Source of the DNA: Candidatus Melainabacteria bacterium
Lineage (GTDB): Bacteria; Cyanobacteriota; Vampirovibrionia; Obscuribacterales; Obscuribacteraceae
Length of the DNA stretch: 64,000 bases
Assembly: GCA_016699165.1 (NCBI GenBank)
Contig: CP064963.1
Span: forward strand, 4,092,001-4,156,000
Direction: 5' to 3'
Part shown: positions 26,605 to 35,076 of the stretch, piece by piece
Layout: each line of letters opens with the position of its first letter
Numbering within the stretch: the first letter of the stretch is position 1
Translations under genes and position numbers: made by a program
The notes under the pieces: model-generated
The model's input: only the letters and a program-made list of their open reading frames with translations
What the model was told of the DNA's origin: nothing
Databases searched by the model: none

Positions 26605-27132
26605 TTATCTTTTGTAGCCGAGCCTGTCCAGCACCGACTTTTGGCGCGAGAACATGTCCTTTTCTTCGGGCTTTGTTTCGTGATCGAAACCTAATATATG
26701 CAAAACCGAATGGGCGATTAAAAATGCCAGTTCGCGATCCTGGCTGTGTCCGTAATTGCGTGCCTGCTCTAAACATTTATCCATTGAAATTATAATTTCG
26801 CCCACGATCCATTCAGAGCCCTCTGCGTTGGCCGGGTCGTTTGCATCGTATGCAAGCTCAATAGGAAAAGATAAAACGTCAGTAGCATAGTCTTTCTGGC
26901 GCCACATTTTATTGAGTTTGCGAATTTTAGTGTCCGACACCAGTGCCAGGCTGAAATGACCGTGTTCTTCAATGTTTTTTAGCGCTTTGCGCGATAGCCA
27001 CTTGCAGGGTTTTTCTTGTAAGTTTGCAAGGACGCCAAGAACTATTTTGTCTGCCATCAAGCTGACCTGGTCTTTGTTTACGCTATGTCGGCGTTGACTG
27101 TTTACGACCTGGACGCGATTTGAAAGTAACAT
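26605..27132 (-). CDS. ybeY: Endoribonuclease YbeY (16S rRNA maturation)
   Basis: The zinc motif is complete: AHSVLHILGFDH gives the three His ligands in the H-x3-H-x5-H pattern typical of YbeY. YATDVLSFPIE and VGEIIISMD upstream are also characteristic. The frame is open to ATG 27186, but the family normally begins close to the VQVVNSQ strand, so ATG 27132 (175 residues) is preferred. YbeY acts in 16S 3'-end processing and ribosome quality control. It is divergent from rimP, so two ribosome-assembly genes face away from a short shared promoter region, and dgkA follows downstream. Confidence 0.92.
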   Translation of the reverse strand: MLLSNRVQVVNSQRRHSVNKDQVSLMADKIVLGVLANLQEKPCKWLSRKALKNIEEHGHFSLALVSDTKIRKLNKMWRQKDYATDVLSFPIELAYDANDPANAEGSEWIVGEIIISMDKCLEQARNYGHSQDRELAFLIAHSVLHILGFDHETKPEEKDMFSRQKSVLDRLGYKR

Positions 27133-27269
27133 ATTTTGGCAAGAATCCAATTTCGCTTGAAAGCTCGGGAAATGCCATGTTAACATACGTCATTAGTTGA
27201 GTTCGTTTGGTATTCGTAGGTCGTCCAGAGGACCTGCGATTTTTAGTTCTAAGGAGCTTTTTCATACTT

Positions 27270-27905
27270 TTGCCGGCAAAATCAGAGTCAAATCAAAAAT
27301 CAATATCCCCAGCCACAGCCGCTCTCATTGAGTCAGCAGTCAAAATGGCGGAAGATGTTTTAGCCAAACAAAAAATGTCACTGGTTGATTTGAAACTGGA
27401 AAACTCAGGCCAGACAAAGGTTATTGAACTTACCATTCACAGACCGCTTGGTCGAGTGAGCTTAGACGATTGTGAATCTGTTAGTCGCGAGCTAGACGCA
27501 GTGCTTAGTGCAGACAAAGAATTTGGTCTTGCTGAATTTCTTTTGCAGGTGCAAAGCCCCGGCATAGATCGCAAACTAAAGACGCAGCGCGAGTTTGACA
27601 CTTTTAAAGGCGAGCTGGTCGAAGTTAAATACAAAGACAATTTGGACATATTTGGATATCACTTGCTTGGCACTCTTGGTGCATGCAATGACGAGACGGT
27701 CGAGATTGACAGTCCAAAAGAGTTTCCATCCCAGGATAAAAAAGCTAAAGGCAAAGCCAAGGCGAAAGACGCCGAGCCCAAAAGCGATTTGCATCCCAAA
27801 AATCTTAAACTGAAACTTGAAAGAGTTTCAGAACTGAAGCTTTACCCGCAAATTCTGATGCCATCAGAAACAGATGAACAACTAAATAACACCACAACTG
27901 AATAA
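27270..27905 (+). CDS. rimP: Ribosome maturation factor RimP
   Basis: The protein has the two RimP domains: DVLAKQKMSLVDLKLENS with HRPLGRVSLDDCESVSRELDAVL, LQVQSPGIDRKLKTQREF, then the SH3-like half (GELVEVKYKDN). A Lys/Ala insert (DKKAKGKAKAKDAEPK) interrupts the C-terminal domain, which is unusual. The frame is open from 27207, but AAGGAG at 27251-27256 favours a start near TTG 27270. A small hairpin (GTCC-AGA-GGAC, 27223-27233) precedes that site. RimP helps 30S assembly and heads the nusA-infB operon in many bacteria; nusA starts 14 bp after its stop. Confidence 0.85.
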   Translation: MPAKSESNQKSISPATAALIESAVKMAEDVLAKQKMSLVDLKLENSGQTKVIELTIHRPLGRVSLDDCESVSRELDAVLSADKEFGLAEFLLQVQSPGIDRKLKTQREFDTFKGELVEVKYKDNLDIFGYHLLGTLGACNDETVEIDSPKEFPSQDKKAKGKAKAKDAEPKSDLHPKNLKLKLERVSELKLYPQILMPSETDEQLNNTTTE

Positions 27906-27918
27906 AGGAGGGTTCCTC

Positions 27919-28773
27919 GTGATCCCAATTGGAGAAAAACTGCTTGAAGCAGCCGAAGAACTAGAAAGAGAACGCAATATTCCCCAAGACGAATTCATTG
28001 CATATGTTTGCGATGCAATCGTTGCCGCATATAAAAAGAAAGTGCCCGACCACGACGTCGAGGGTGTACGCGCGATTTTCGACACTGAAACTGGTGAAAT
28101 CGGTATCTTTGCTCCAAAAGAAGTGGTAGACGAAGTTAGCAATCCATATCACGAAATCAAATTGGAAGACGCTCAGGACCTTATCCCTGACGTTACAACA
28201 GGTGAAGTACTTGAGATTGAAGTAACTCCCAAAGACTTTTCAGAATTCGGTCGTATCGCCGCTCAGACAGCCAAGCAGCTCATTACTCAGCGCTTGAGAG
28301 AAGCCGAAAAAGAATTGATCAAAAAAGAATTCGATGTGCGTAAAGGGACCTGTACAACTGGTCAAATTGAGCGTATCGAAGTTTTGAGCAATACCAGAAA
28401 CAACGTCATTGTAGATTTGGGTCGAGTGGAAGGATGCATGCCTTCGCGCGAACAGTTGCCTGGTGAAACTTATCGCGTAGGAAATCGTATTCGTGTTTAT
28501 GTACTTGAACTAAAAGAATCGGGACGTGTTCCTCAAATAATAGTCTCACAAGCGCACCCGGAGCTGGTCCGCGAATTGTTCGAACTCTATGTGCCTGAAA
28601 TTGAAGATGGCACAGTTGAAATTAAATCGATTGCTCGCGAAGCTGGTTACAGAACCAAAATTGCGGTGCACTCCGAAGATGGAGACGTAGACCCAGTTGG
28701 CGCATGTATTGGTACACGCGGTGTTCGTATTCAGAACGTTGTGGCCGAATTGCGTAACGAAAAATCGACGTAA
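27919..28773 (+). CDS. nusA: Transcription factor NusA, N-terminal part (frame broken)
   Basis: GTG 27919 follows a very strong ribosome binding site (AAAGGAGG). The 284 residues hold the RNA-polymerase-binding N-terminal domain (to about 125), the S1 domain (GQIERIEVLSNTRNNVIVDLG region) and the KH1 domain (PQIIVSQAHPELVRELF, GACIGTRGVRIQNVVAELRNEK). The frame then ends at TAA 28771, where homologues continue KIDVI. The break lies in a run of five A at 28760-28764; one more A, or a -1 slip on GAA AAA, would join it to the next frame. NusA is normally essential, so an assembly error, a true mutation or recoding are all possible. Confidence 0.9.
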   Translation: MIPIGEKLLEAAEELERERNIPQDEFIAYVCDAIVAAYKKKVPDHDVEGVRAIFDTETGEIGIFAPKEVVDEVSNPYHEIKLEDAQDLIPDVTTGEVLEIEVTPKDFSEFGRIAAQTAKQLITQRLREAEKELIKKEFDVRKGTCTTGQIERIEVLSNTRNNVIVDLGRVEGCMPSREQLPGETYRVGNRIRVYVLELKESGRVPQIIVSQAHPELVRELFELYVPEIEDGTVEIKSIAREAGYRTKIAVHSEDGDVDPVGACIGTRGVRIQNVVAELRNEKST

Positions 28774-29057
28774 TTAGATATTCAAGCGACCCTGTCGACT
28801 ATATCTCGAATGCTTTGAGCCCCGCGCGCATCACCACAGTTGCACTGTATGACGACAATCCAGAAACTGGCGGCAAACGTGCCGAAGTAATCGTGCCCGA
28901 TGACCAGCTCAGTCTGGCTATTGGACGCGGCGGTCAGAACGTTCGTTTGGCTGCCAAGCTCACCCAGTGGAAAATCGACATCAAGTCGGAATCACAGGCT
29001 GGTGGCAGCTTCCGCAGCATGAATCCCACTCTGGAAGACCTGAGTGCCCAGGCCTGA
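28764..29057 (+). CDS. nusA: NusA, C-terminal part in the -1 frame
   Basis: Read from 28764 the frame gives IDVIRYSSDPVDYISNALSPARI, the normal continuation of NusA, then the KH2 core DDQLSLAIGRGGQNVRLAAKLTQWKIDI. It ends with a short tail (LEDLSAQA) and no acidic repeat domain. Joined to the first part it would make a NusA of about 379 residues, normal for bacteria without the extra C-terminal repeats. No start codon with a ribosome binding site is seen at the junction, so it is unlikely to be translated independently. Its end overlaps the ylxR start. Confidence 0.85.
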   Translation: MDVIRYSSDPVDYISNALSPARITTVALYDDNPETGGKRAEVIVPDDQLSLAIGRGGQNVRLAAKLTQWKIDIKSESQAGGSFRSMNPTLEDLSAQA

Positions 29058-29379
29058 GAAAAAGACCGGAGACAAGCTTGAGAGACTATGCGTGGCATGC
29101 AGGCTCTACAAGACAAGGGGCGAGCTATTTCGTTTGACCCTTGAAAATGAGAGTGGAAGTTTACGCGTAAATAATGACCACAGTCAAATCTTTGGGCGAT
29201 CGGCATATATTTGCCGGTCGCTCGATTGTCTTTCTGACGTCCAGCAGCAAAAGTACGCAAGGCTGCGCGGAGCCCTTGTCGGGCGCAAAAAAACACGTCC
29301 AAATTTGGATCACAAAAAGCTTTCTGCCGAGCTTGTTAACGTAATTGGTGATATTTGCGCAGAAATGAGCAAAACATGA
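29044..29379 (+). CDS. ylxR: YlxR (DUF448) family RNA-binding protein
   Basis: A 111-residue protein with the YlxR core: RLCVACRLYKTRGELFRLT, then NNDHSQIFGRSAYICRSLDC, matching the family's RxCxxC and GRGAYxC motifs with a small Ser substitution in GRSAY. The start is GTG 29044, overlapping nusA by 14 bp, and infB begins 48 bp after its stop, the standard nusA-ylxR-infB order. In Gram-positive bacteria YlxR binds RNA and affects RNase P; a role here is inferred from conservation of order. The C-terminal 30 residues are Lys-rich. Confidence 0.9.
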   Translation: MPRPEKKTGDKLERLCVACRLYKTRGELFRLTLENESGSLRVNNDHSQIFGRSAYICRSLDCLSDVQQQKYARLRGALVGRKKTRPNLDHKKLSAELVNVIGDICAEMSKT

Positions 29380-29426
29380 CAAAATACACAAAGAGTAAAA
29401 CACCAGAATAATATTTAGAGTGAAAA

Positions 29427-30446
29427 GTGGAAGAACGCGTTAGAGTTTACGAATTGGCCAAGAAGATGAATATCTCCAATCAGGAGGTAATCACGGCTCT
29501 TCGCGAGCTTGGTTACGACGTCAAAAGTCACTCAAGCACGGTGGATGGAAATTCCATCAAGCCGTTGATTGAGCACATCAAGAAAAAAGCTAGTTCAGAC
29601 GCTGCTGCCGAAACGCAGAAAGCGGCGTCTAAGAGCGGTCCTGTCAAAGCCAAAGGTGGCGGCATTCCTCAAGCCAAGATAGCGCCTCCTCCGCCAGAGA
29701 AAAAGGTTGAAGCAAAACCGCGTGTTTTGGCTAGATACAAAAAACCTACCTCACCAGACGGTGCTCTAGAACCTATTTTGCCTGAAGGTCAGGCTCAAGA
29801 GAAAGTTCAAGTAGACTCAAGCAATCAGAGTGCGCCAAGTCCAGCTCCAGGCATCGCAGCCAGTGTAGCCGGTGCGGCAGCAACTCATGGTGGTCCTTCG
29901 CCATTGCCTGCATCGCAAATCTCTTCAAGCCCGCGTATCCCTCGTCGTATCGGACCCGATGGCGAGCCGATTTCAGTTCCATCCCAGGCGCAAGCGGCTC
30001 AGCAAAGTTCTGTCGCCACCAGTTCGCCTGCGGCAAGTGCACCATCTGTGACACCATCGCGCAATATTTCCAGTGGTCAATCTCAAGGTTCAGTATCGGT
30101 TCAAACTCCCATTACAAGCGAAAAGCAAGCTTCTGGTACTGAAATTCGCACCGACATGCGAAGTGATGCAAGAACTGAATCTAGAATTGATGCAACTCCT
30201 GGTGCAGAAGAACTGCAATCACCACAAGTGCAAGAAATAGAACAGGCTGAAGAAGGCTTGCCTCTTCCTGACCCTAAATCAACAGGCGACTCGTGTCTGA
30301 AGAATCTAAATTCGCACCAAACAAAATTCGAAACTTGGACAATCTTTTCCAGAAGAAGCAGCGCGAAGAGCGGGCTCTCCTCGAGAAAGATAAGCCTAAG
30401 CCAGCTGAAGAGCCAGCTCGCGCTAAAGAAGAATTCACCAACTTAG
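29427..30446 (+). CDS. infB: Translation initiation factor IF-2, N-terminal part (frame broken)
   Basis: GTG 29427 begins the IF2 N-terminal domain (VRVYELAKKMNISNQEVITAL) followed by a long Pro/Ala/Ser/Gln-rich linker, normal for IF-2. The native reading appears to stop making sense near 30278-30295; beyond PDPKSTGD this frame yields Ser/Arg-rich text that does not look like IF-2 and ends at 30446. The next frame, open after 30277, continues with an IF-2-like sequence. One base missing in 30278-30300 would explain it. The two frames overlap by 154 bp. Confidence 0.88.
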   Translation: MEERVRVYELAKKMNISNQEVITALRELGYDVKSHSSTVDGNSIKPLIEHIKKKASSDAAAETQKAASKSGPVKAKGGGIPQAKIAPPPPEKKVEAKPRVLARYKKPTSPDGALEPILPEGQAQEKVQVDSSNQSAPSPAPGIAASVAGAAATHGGPSPLPASQISSSPRIPRRIGPDGEPISVPSQAQAAQQSSVATSSPAASAPSVTPSRNISSGQSQGSVSVQTPITSEKQASGTEIRTDMRSDARTESRIDATPGAEELQSPQVQEIEQAEEGLPLPDPKSTGDSCLKNLNSHQTKFETWTIFSRRSSAKSGLSSRKISLSQLKSQLALKKNSPT

Positions 30447-32434
30447 AAGAACTGACAAAGTTTGCGCGCTCCACTCAACCCGATGGTAAATCAAGCGGTA
30501 GCCCAGTTCCAATAAGAGTGGCAGCTCCATCAATGCGCGCCACCCCTCCGCGTCCACCAAAATCGCACCGTCAATCACATTCATCTAATAAGCCCAAGCG
30601 GGAAGATGAGCGTGAAAAGCCAGAATCGCCAGTGAGCGATGTGCCTAAATTCGTTACTCTCACAGGCAACGTAACTGTGCAAGAGTTAGCGGAGCGAATG
30701 AGCATTCAACCAGCTGATGTAATCAAACATTTGTTTATGAAAGGCATCATGCGCACGGTTAATCAATTAATCGAATTCGAGCTGGCTAAAGAACTTGCCA
30801 CCGAAATGGAATATGAAGTTTCGACCGAAGAAGTCAAACCAGTCGAAGATGCCAAAACACAAGCAAGAGCTGCTGCTAAAGCAAAAGCCAAAGCAACTGC
30901 CGAAGAAAATGGCGAGCTTACAACTAGACCTCCTGTTGTCACCATCATGGGTCACGTTGATCATGGTAAGACTTCACTTCTTGATGCTATTCGTCAGACC
31001 AAATTACAATTGGTCGAAGGCGAAGCAGGTGGTATCACTCAGCACATCGGTGCCTATCACGTAGAAGTAGAGTCAGAAGAAGGCGTTCGCCAAATAGTAT
31101 TCTTAGATACACCCGGTCACGAAGCGTTTACCGCAATGCGTGCTCGCGGAGCCAAAGCTACCGACATCGCTATCCTTGTAGTAGCAGCTGATGATGGTGT
31201 AATGCCTCAAACAATTGAAGCTATTGATCACGCCAAAGCCGCCGGCGTTCCAATAATTGTCGCTGTAAATAAGATAGACAAAGCAGGCGCCGATCCAGAT
31301 AGAGTTCTTTCTCAATTAATGGAACACGACTTACTGCCAGATACATTTGGTGGTGACACTGTTACAGTGAGCGTTTCGGCTAAGAAGCGCACAGGCTTAG
31401 ACGAGCTGCTCGAAATGATTCTGCTTGTAGCCGACATGCAAGACTTGCGTGCCAACTTAGATATTCCAGCTTATGGCGTTATCGTCGAAGCTGAGCTATC
31501 GCGCGGCAAAGGTGCAGTTGCAACTGCTCTTGTTCAAAACGGAACATTGCGCGAAGGCGACCTAATTGTAGTCGGAAGCACAAGCGGCAGAGTTCGTGCT
31601 TTGTTTGACGATCGCGGACACAGAGTAAAAGCAGCAGGACCTTCGATGCCTGTTGAAGTGCTTGGTCTGGATCAAGTTCCACAAGCTGGCGATCCATTTG
31701 AAGTAGTGGACAGCATTCAAGAAATGAAAGAAATTGCCGACACTCGCAAAGACGCAGTGGTCGCACGTCAGGGTCATCACGTATCGCTTGAATCTCTGCA
31801 TGAAATGCTCGAATCTGGCGAAATGAAAGAACTGAAAATCATCGTCAAAGCAGACGTTCAAGGTACTGCAGAAGCCATTGCAGATTCAGTGCGCAAGCTC
31901 TCTGACGAGAAAGTGCAAATCACATTGCTTCGCGCAGCGTCGGGTGAAATTTCAGAAAATGACGTTAATCTTGCAGCATCGTCAAACGCTATTATCATCG
32001 GATTTAATTCAAGTCCAGATCAAAACGCACGACAAGTTGCAGAATCAAACGGCGTTGATATTCGAACCTATAACGTTATCTATCAAATTACAGATGACAT
32101 TCAAAAAGCGATGCTCGGAATGCTTGAGCCCATACGCGAAGAAGTGAAAATCGGTACAGCCGAAATTCGCAAAATCTTCAAAGTGGGCAAAGGAAGCGTT
32201 ATTGCTGGTTGTATGGTGCAAGAAGGCAAAATTCAACGCAATGCAATTGTTAGAGTGGAGCGCGGAAGCGATATTATCTACGAAGGTAAGCTCGATAACC
32301 TCAAGCGCTTCAAAGATGACGTCAAAGAAGTCGCATCTGGTTTTGAATGCGGCATGAGCTTTGAGAAATTTAGCGAATTGGAAGAAGGCGATAAAGTCCA
32401 CGCTTTCATCATCAAAGAAACTAAGCAAGGCTAA
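30293..32434 (+). CDS. infB: Translation initiation factor IF-2, main part
   Basis: From GTG 30293 this 713-residue frame has a charged linker, a second IF2-N domain (VQELAERMSIQPADVIKHLF, about 120-170), then the complete GTPase core: G1 GHVDHGKTS, G3 DTPGHEAF, G4 NKID, followed by domains II, III and the fMet-tRNA-binding IV (GMSFEKFSELEEGDKVHAF). It delivers fMet-tRNA to the 30S. It could be the in-frame continuation after a one-base loss, or start alone at GTG 30293, giving a short IF-2 like the internal forms of E. coli, although those are in frame. A weak ribosome binding site (CAGG) precedes it. rbfA follows after 23 bp. Confidence 0.93.
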   Translation: MSEESKFAPNKIRNLDNLFQKKQREERALLEKDKPKPAEEPARAKEEFTNLEELTKFARSTQPDGKSSGSPVPIRVAAPSMRATPPRPPKSHRQSHSSNKPKREDEREKPESPVSDVPKFVTLTGNVTVQELAERMSIQPADVIKHLFMKGIMRTVNQLIEFELAKELATEMEYEVSTEEVKPVEDAKTQARAAAKAKAKATAEENGELTTRPPVVTIMGHVDHGKTSLLDAIRQTKLQLVEGEAGGITQHIGAYHVEVESEEGVRQIVFLDTPGHEAFTAMRARGAKATDIAILVVAADDGVMPQTIEAIDHAKAAGVPIIVAVNKIDKAGADPDRVLSQLMEHDLLPDTFGGDTVTVSVSAKKRTGLDELLEMILLVADMQDLRANLDIPAYGVIVEAELSRGKGAVATALVQNGTLREGDLIVVGSTSGRVRALFDDRGHRVKAAGPSMPVEVLGLDQVPQAGDPFEVVDSIQEMKEIADTRKDAVVARQGHHVSLESLHEMLESGEMKELKIIVKADVQGTAEAIADSVRKLSDEKVQITLLRAASGEISENDVNLAASSNAIIIGFNSSPDQNARQVAESNGVDIRTYNVIYQITDDIQKAMLGMLEPIREEVKIGTAEIRKIFKVGKGSVIAGCMVQEGKIQRNAIVRVERGSDIIYEGKLDNLKRFKDDVKEVASGFECGMSFEKFSELEEGDKVHAFIIKETKQG

Positions 32435-32457
32435 TTAGTCTAATCGGGTAAAAACAC

Positions 32458-32811
32458 ATGGCACTAGAACGCTCACTAAGAGTGTCTCAATCAATTAAGA
32501 AAGAGATTGCGTCAATGTTGCAACGCGATATTCGCGACGAGCGCATATCGGGTCTCGTTTCTATCACAGAGGTGGAAATGACACATGATTGTCGTTCTGC
32601 TCGAGTCTACATTTCTGTTTTTGGCGATGATGAAGCAAAGAAAAAAACGCTTGAAGCGCTTCAAGATAATGTCGGAATGATGCGCGGAGAAATCTGTCGT
32701 CGGTTGCGATTGCGTTTTGCTCCAGAAATGCAGATTTTCTTAGACGATTCACTTGAGCGTGGAGCAAAGGTATCCGAGCTACTTGGCAAAATTGCTCGTG
32801 GCGAAGTCTGA
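32458..32811 (+). CDS. rbfA: Ribosome-binding factor A
   Basis: A 117-residue RbfA with the KH-like fold: RVSQSIKKEIASMLQRDIRDERISGLVSITEVEMTHDCRSARVYIS (read in parts) and RLRLRFAPEMQIFLDDSLERGAKVSELL. It binds 16S rRNA and aids 30S maturation. It follows infB by 23 bp in the usual order and its 3' end overlaps the truB start by 14 bp, indicating one operon. Confidence 0.95.
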   Translation: MALERSLRVSQSIKKEIASMLQRDIRDERISGLVSITEVEMTHDCRSARVYISVFGDDEAKKKTLEALQDNVGMMRGEICRRLRLRFAPEMQIFLDDSLERGAKVSELLGKIARGEV

Positions 32812-33748
32812 TTTAAATAAACCAATTGGATTTCTAAATCTTGTCAAGCCGGGCGGCATCACGTCGCATGACCTGGTTAATGCTGTGCGTAAAATCACTG
32901 GCATAAAACAAGTAGGACATTCAGGCACTCTTGATCCAATGGCGCAAGGCGTCATGGTAATTGGACTTTCAAAAGCTTGCAAGCTTATTCAATTTTTGCC
33001 GGACGATAAAACTTATGTGGCAGAAGTGTTGTTTGGCACTTCGACCGATACAGATGATATTGAAGGAAAAGTGATAAACGAGCAAGTCGATCAAAAAAAG
33101 GTCGAACAAATTTCGCCAACCGATATCGGTTCGCCTTTAAAAACATTCCTTGGAAAAATCGAACAAATTCCGCCCGCCTACAGCGCCATCAAAATCAACG
33201 GCGTAAAGATGTACGAGATGGCTCGCAAAGGACAGTCTCTGGCAGCTGATGCTATCAAACCACGCAGAGTGGAAGTATTTTCCATCGACACACTCAGCTT
33301 TGAAAATCCGGTTTTGCAGTTGCGTATCAGCTGTTCATCCGGAACGTATATCCGATCGATAGCTCGCGATCTTGGAGAAATGCTAAAAGTTGGCGCCTGT
33401 TTGAAAAGCTTATTGCGAGAGCGAGTTGGCACCTTCAACTTAAAAGAGGCAATAACAATCGATCAGTTCAAAATATTATGGCAATTAGAAAATGGGCAAC
33501 AAGAAAACATACAAGCAATAATGTCCGGCGCCAACGCCATTAATGTGCCGTCGCATAAGTTAGACCAAGAGATTTTGCTCAGACTTGTCAATGGACAATT
33601 GCTTGACGAGCAAAGTCTAAACACGGATAAACGCGGACTTTTCATGGCATGCGACCAAAAAAGAGAAATTTGTCTTGTGCTGGTGCAAGATGGAAAAATG
33701 AAAGCGCAAGTGGTGCTTGTATCGGCGGAGCAATTAAATAGTGATTGA
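32798..33748 (+). CDS. truB: tRNA pseudouridine-55 synthase TruB
   Basis: The catalytic Asp lies in GHSGTLDPMAQGVM, and KPGGITSHDLVNAV, RISCSSGTYIRSIARDLG and a C-terminal PUA-like part complete the family pattern. TruB makes pseudouridine 55 in the T loop. GTG 32798 gives 316 residues with the normal short lead before GFLNL; an upstream TTG at 32753 is possible but would add 15 unlikely residues. It overlaps the end of rbfA by 14 bp and its own end overlaps the CPBP protease gene by 8 bp. Confidence 0.95.
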   Translation: MAKSDLNKPIGFLNLVKPGGITSHDLVNAVRKITGIKQVGHSGTLDPMAQGVMVIGLSKACKLIQFLPDDKTYVAEVLFGTSTDTDDIEGKVINEQVDQKKVEQISPTDIGSPLKTFLGKIEQIPPAYSAIKINGVKMYEMARKGQSLAADAIKPRRVEVFSIDTLSFENPVLQLRISCSSGTYIRSIARDLGEMLKVGACLKSLLRERVGTFNLKEAITIDQFKILWQLENGQQENIQAIMSGANAINVPSHKLDQEILLRLVNGQLLDEQSLNTDKRGLFMACDQKREICLVLVQDGKMKAQVVLVSAEQLNSD

Positions 33749-34319
33749 AGAAAGCCCACGTCAATACAAAAGAGGATTTGTTCTAAGTACTGTTATTGTC
33801 ATAGAAGCAGTGCTTCTGGGCGTTGCGGCAATCTGGTGCCTTGTAAGCAATATAGATTTATTGCCCATGCTTACCAATGCTCGCATCGAATTTTTTGTAT
33901 TTGGTGCACTTTCAGGCGTCTTGCTCAGTATTGTGGGTCTTGTTATGACCAAAGTTGAATCGTTCAAGGCGTTCAATCAGTTAGTGTACGAAATAATGGG
34001 GCCCCTTTTCGCCCACTCAAAAATCATTGATATCGCACTGATAGCCGCAGCCTCCGGGTTTTGCGAAGAAGTCTTTTATCGCGGAGTTCTGCAAACTGAA
34101 TTTGGAATTATTATTGCCAGTCTGATTTTTGGACTCTGTCATTTTGCTGGTATGCAGTTCTATCTCTATGTAATTTGGGCGGCGCTTGCTGGATATTTGT
34201 TTGGACTCTTATTTGAAATAAGCCATTCATTGTGGCTTCCTATCACTGCCCACGCATTTTCCAATTTTGTCTCGATTATTATTTTGCGCCAGAAGATGAA
34301 ATCTGCCGAGAACGCCTAA
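33741..34319 (+). CDS. CPBP-family intramembrane metalloprotease
   Basis: The 192-residue protein has about six TM segments and the CPBP (CAAX protease, bacteriocin-processing) motifs: CEEVFYRG with EExxxR at residues 109-114, a His at 134 in GLCHF, and HAFSN near 171-175. Such membrane proteases cleave substrates within the bilayer; the substrate here is unknown. It starts at GTG 33741, overlapping truB by 8 bp, so it is the last gene of the rimP-nusA-infB operon and is followed by a bidirectional terminator. Confidence 0.85.
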   Translation: MIEESPRQYKRGFVLSTVIVIEAVLLGVAAIWCLVSNIDLLPMLTNARIEFFVFGALSGVLLSIVGLVMTKVESFKAFNQLVYEIMGPLFAHSKIIDIALIAAASGFCEEVFYRGVLQTEFGIIIASLIFGLCHFAGMQFYLYVIWAALAGYLFGLLFEISHSLWLPITAHAFSNFVSIIILRQKMKSAENA

Positions 34320-34334
34320 CTGCGCATAAAAAGA

Positions 34335-34368
34335 GGGAGCCGCAATTGCGACTCCCAATTTGTTTTTT
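34335..34368. terminator. Bidirectional terminator between the infB operon and hup
   Basis: GGGAG-C-CGCAATTGCG-A-CTCCC forms a near-perfect stem (34335-34356). A T-rich run (TTTGTTTTTT) follows on the plus strand, and CTCTTTTT follows on the minus strand, so it can end both the CPBP-protease transcript and the convergent hup transcript. Confidence 0.8.
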
Positions 34369-34405
34369 GCTATTAGCAAAGCTTTTAGCGTGTCGTTTTT
34401 ATAGT

Positions 34406-34888
34406 TTAACGACGGCCTTTAGCTTTCTTTTTAGCTGGAGCTTTTTTAGCTACAGGCTTTTTGGCAGCGGCTTTCTTCTTAGCTGGTGCGGCTTTCTTAG
34501 CAGCTTTTTTAGGAGCGGCTTTCTTGGCAGCAGCTTTCTTAGGAGCAGCTTTTTTAGCAGCGGCTTTCTTAGGCTCGGAAGAACCGACAGAAAGGGCAGC
34601 CATTTTCTGCTTGCCATCTACAATGGCTTTGAGTTCTTGACCAGGACGGAAAACAGGAACGCGTGCAGCGGCAATTCTCAGTTTCTCATCAGGATTTTGA
34701 GGATTGACACCCATGCGGGCTTGTCTGTGACGACGCTCGAAAGTGCCGAATCCAACCAGGGTCACGCGCTCGCCAGAGGCCATTGCGGAGGTCAGACTAT
34801 GAAGGAGTGATGCAATTGTGTTATGCACATCCAACTTAGTTTGACCGGTAGCCTTAGCTACTTCGTTAACTAGTTCTGCTTTGTTCAT
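34406..34888 (-). CDS. hup: HU-family DNA-binding protein with Lys/Ala-rich tail
   Basis: The 160-residue protein has a standard HU domain at residues 1-95 (MNKAELVNEVAKATG, LVGFGTFERRHRQARMG, RVPVFRPGQELK) and then a histone-H1-like tail of KKAAAKKAAPKK-type repeats to the C-terminus. HU bends and compacts DNA as a dimer; the basic tail would add extra DNA or RNA contacts, as in mycobacterial HupB. GTAGGA precedes the ATG at 34888. It is convergent with the infB operon across a shared terminator. The tail's Ala/Lys repeats make length variation likely. Confidence 0.95.
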   Translation of the reverse strand: MNKAELVNEVAKATGQTKLDVHNTIASLLHSLTSAMASGERVTLVGFGTFERRHRQARMGVNPQNPDEKLRIAAARVPVFRPGQELKAIVDGKQKMAALSVGSSEPKKAAAKKAAPKKAAAKKAAPKKAAKKAAPAKKKAAAKKPVAKKAPAKKKAKGRR

Positions 34889-35076
34889 ACTTTATATTCC
34901 TACTTTGATATTGTTCATCAAGCTGACGTAGACTGGATTTTTAACACCTCGCCTTGTGCATCAATTTATTGATCACACCGGCCGGAATTAAAAACGAATG
35001 TGATACTACCACCCAAATTATCTGAGTTCAATAGGATCTCCAAAGATTTTCAATTTGTGTGGTAGATTTTTTCAGT

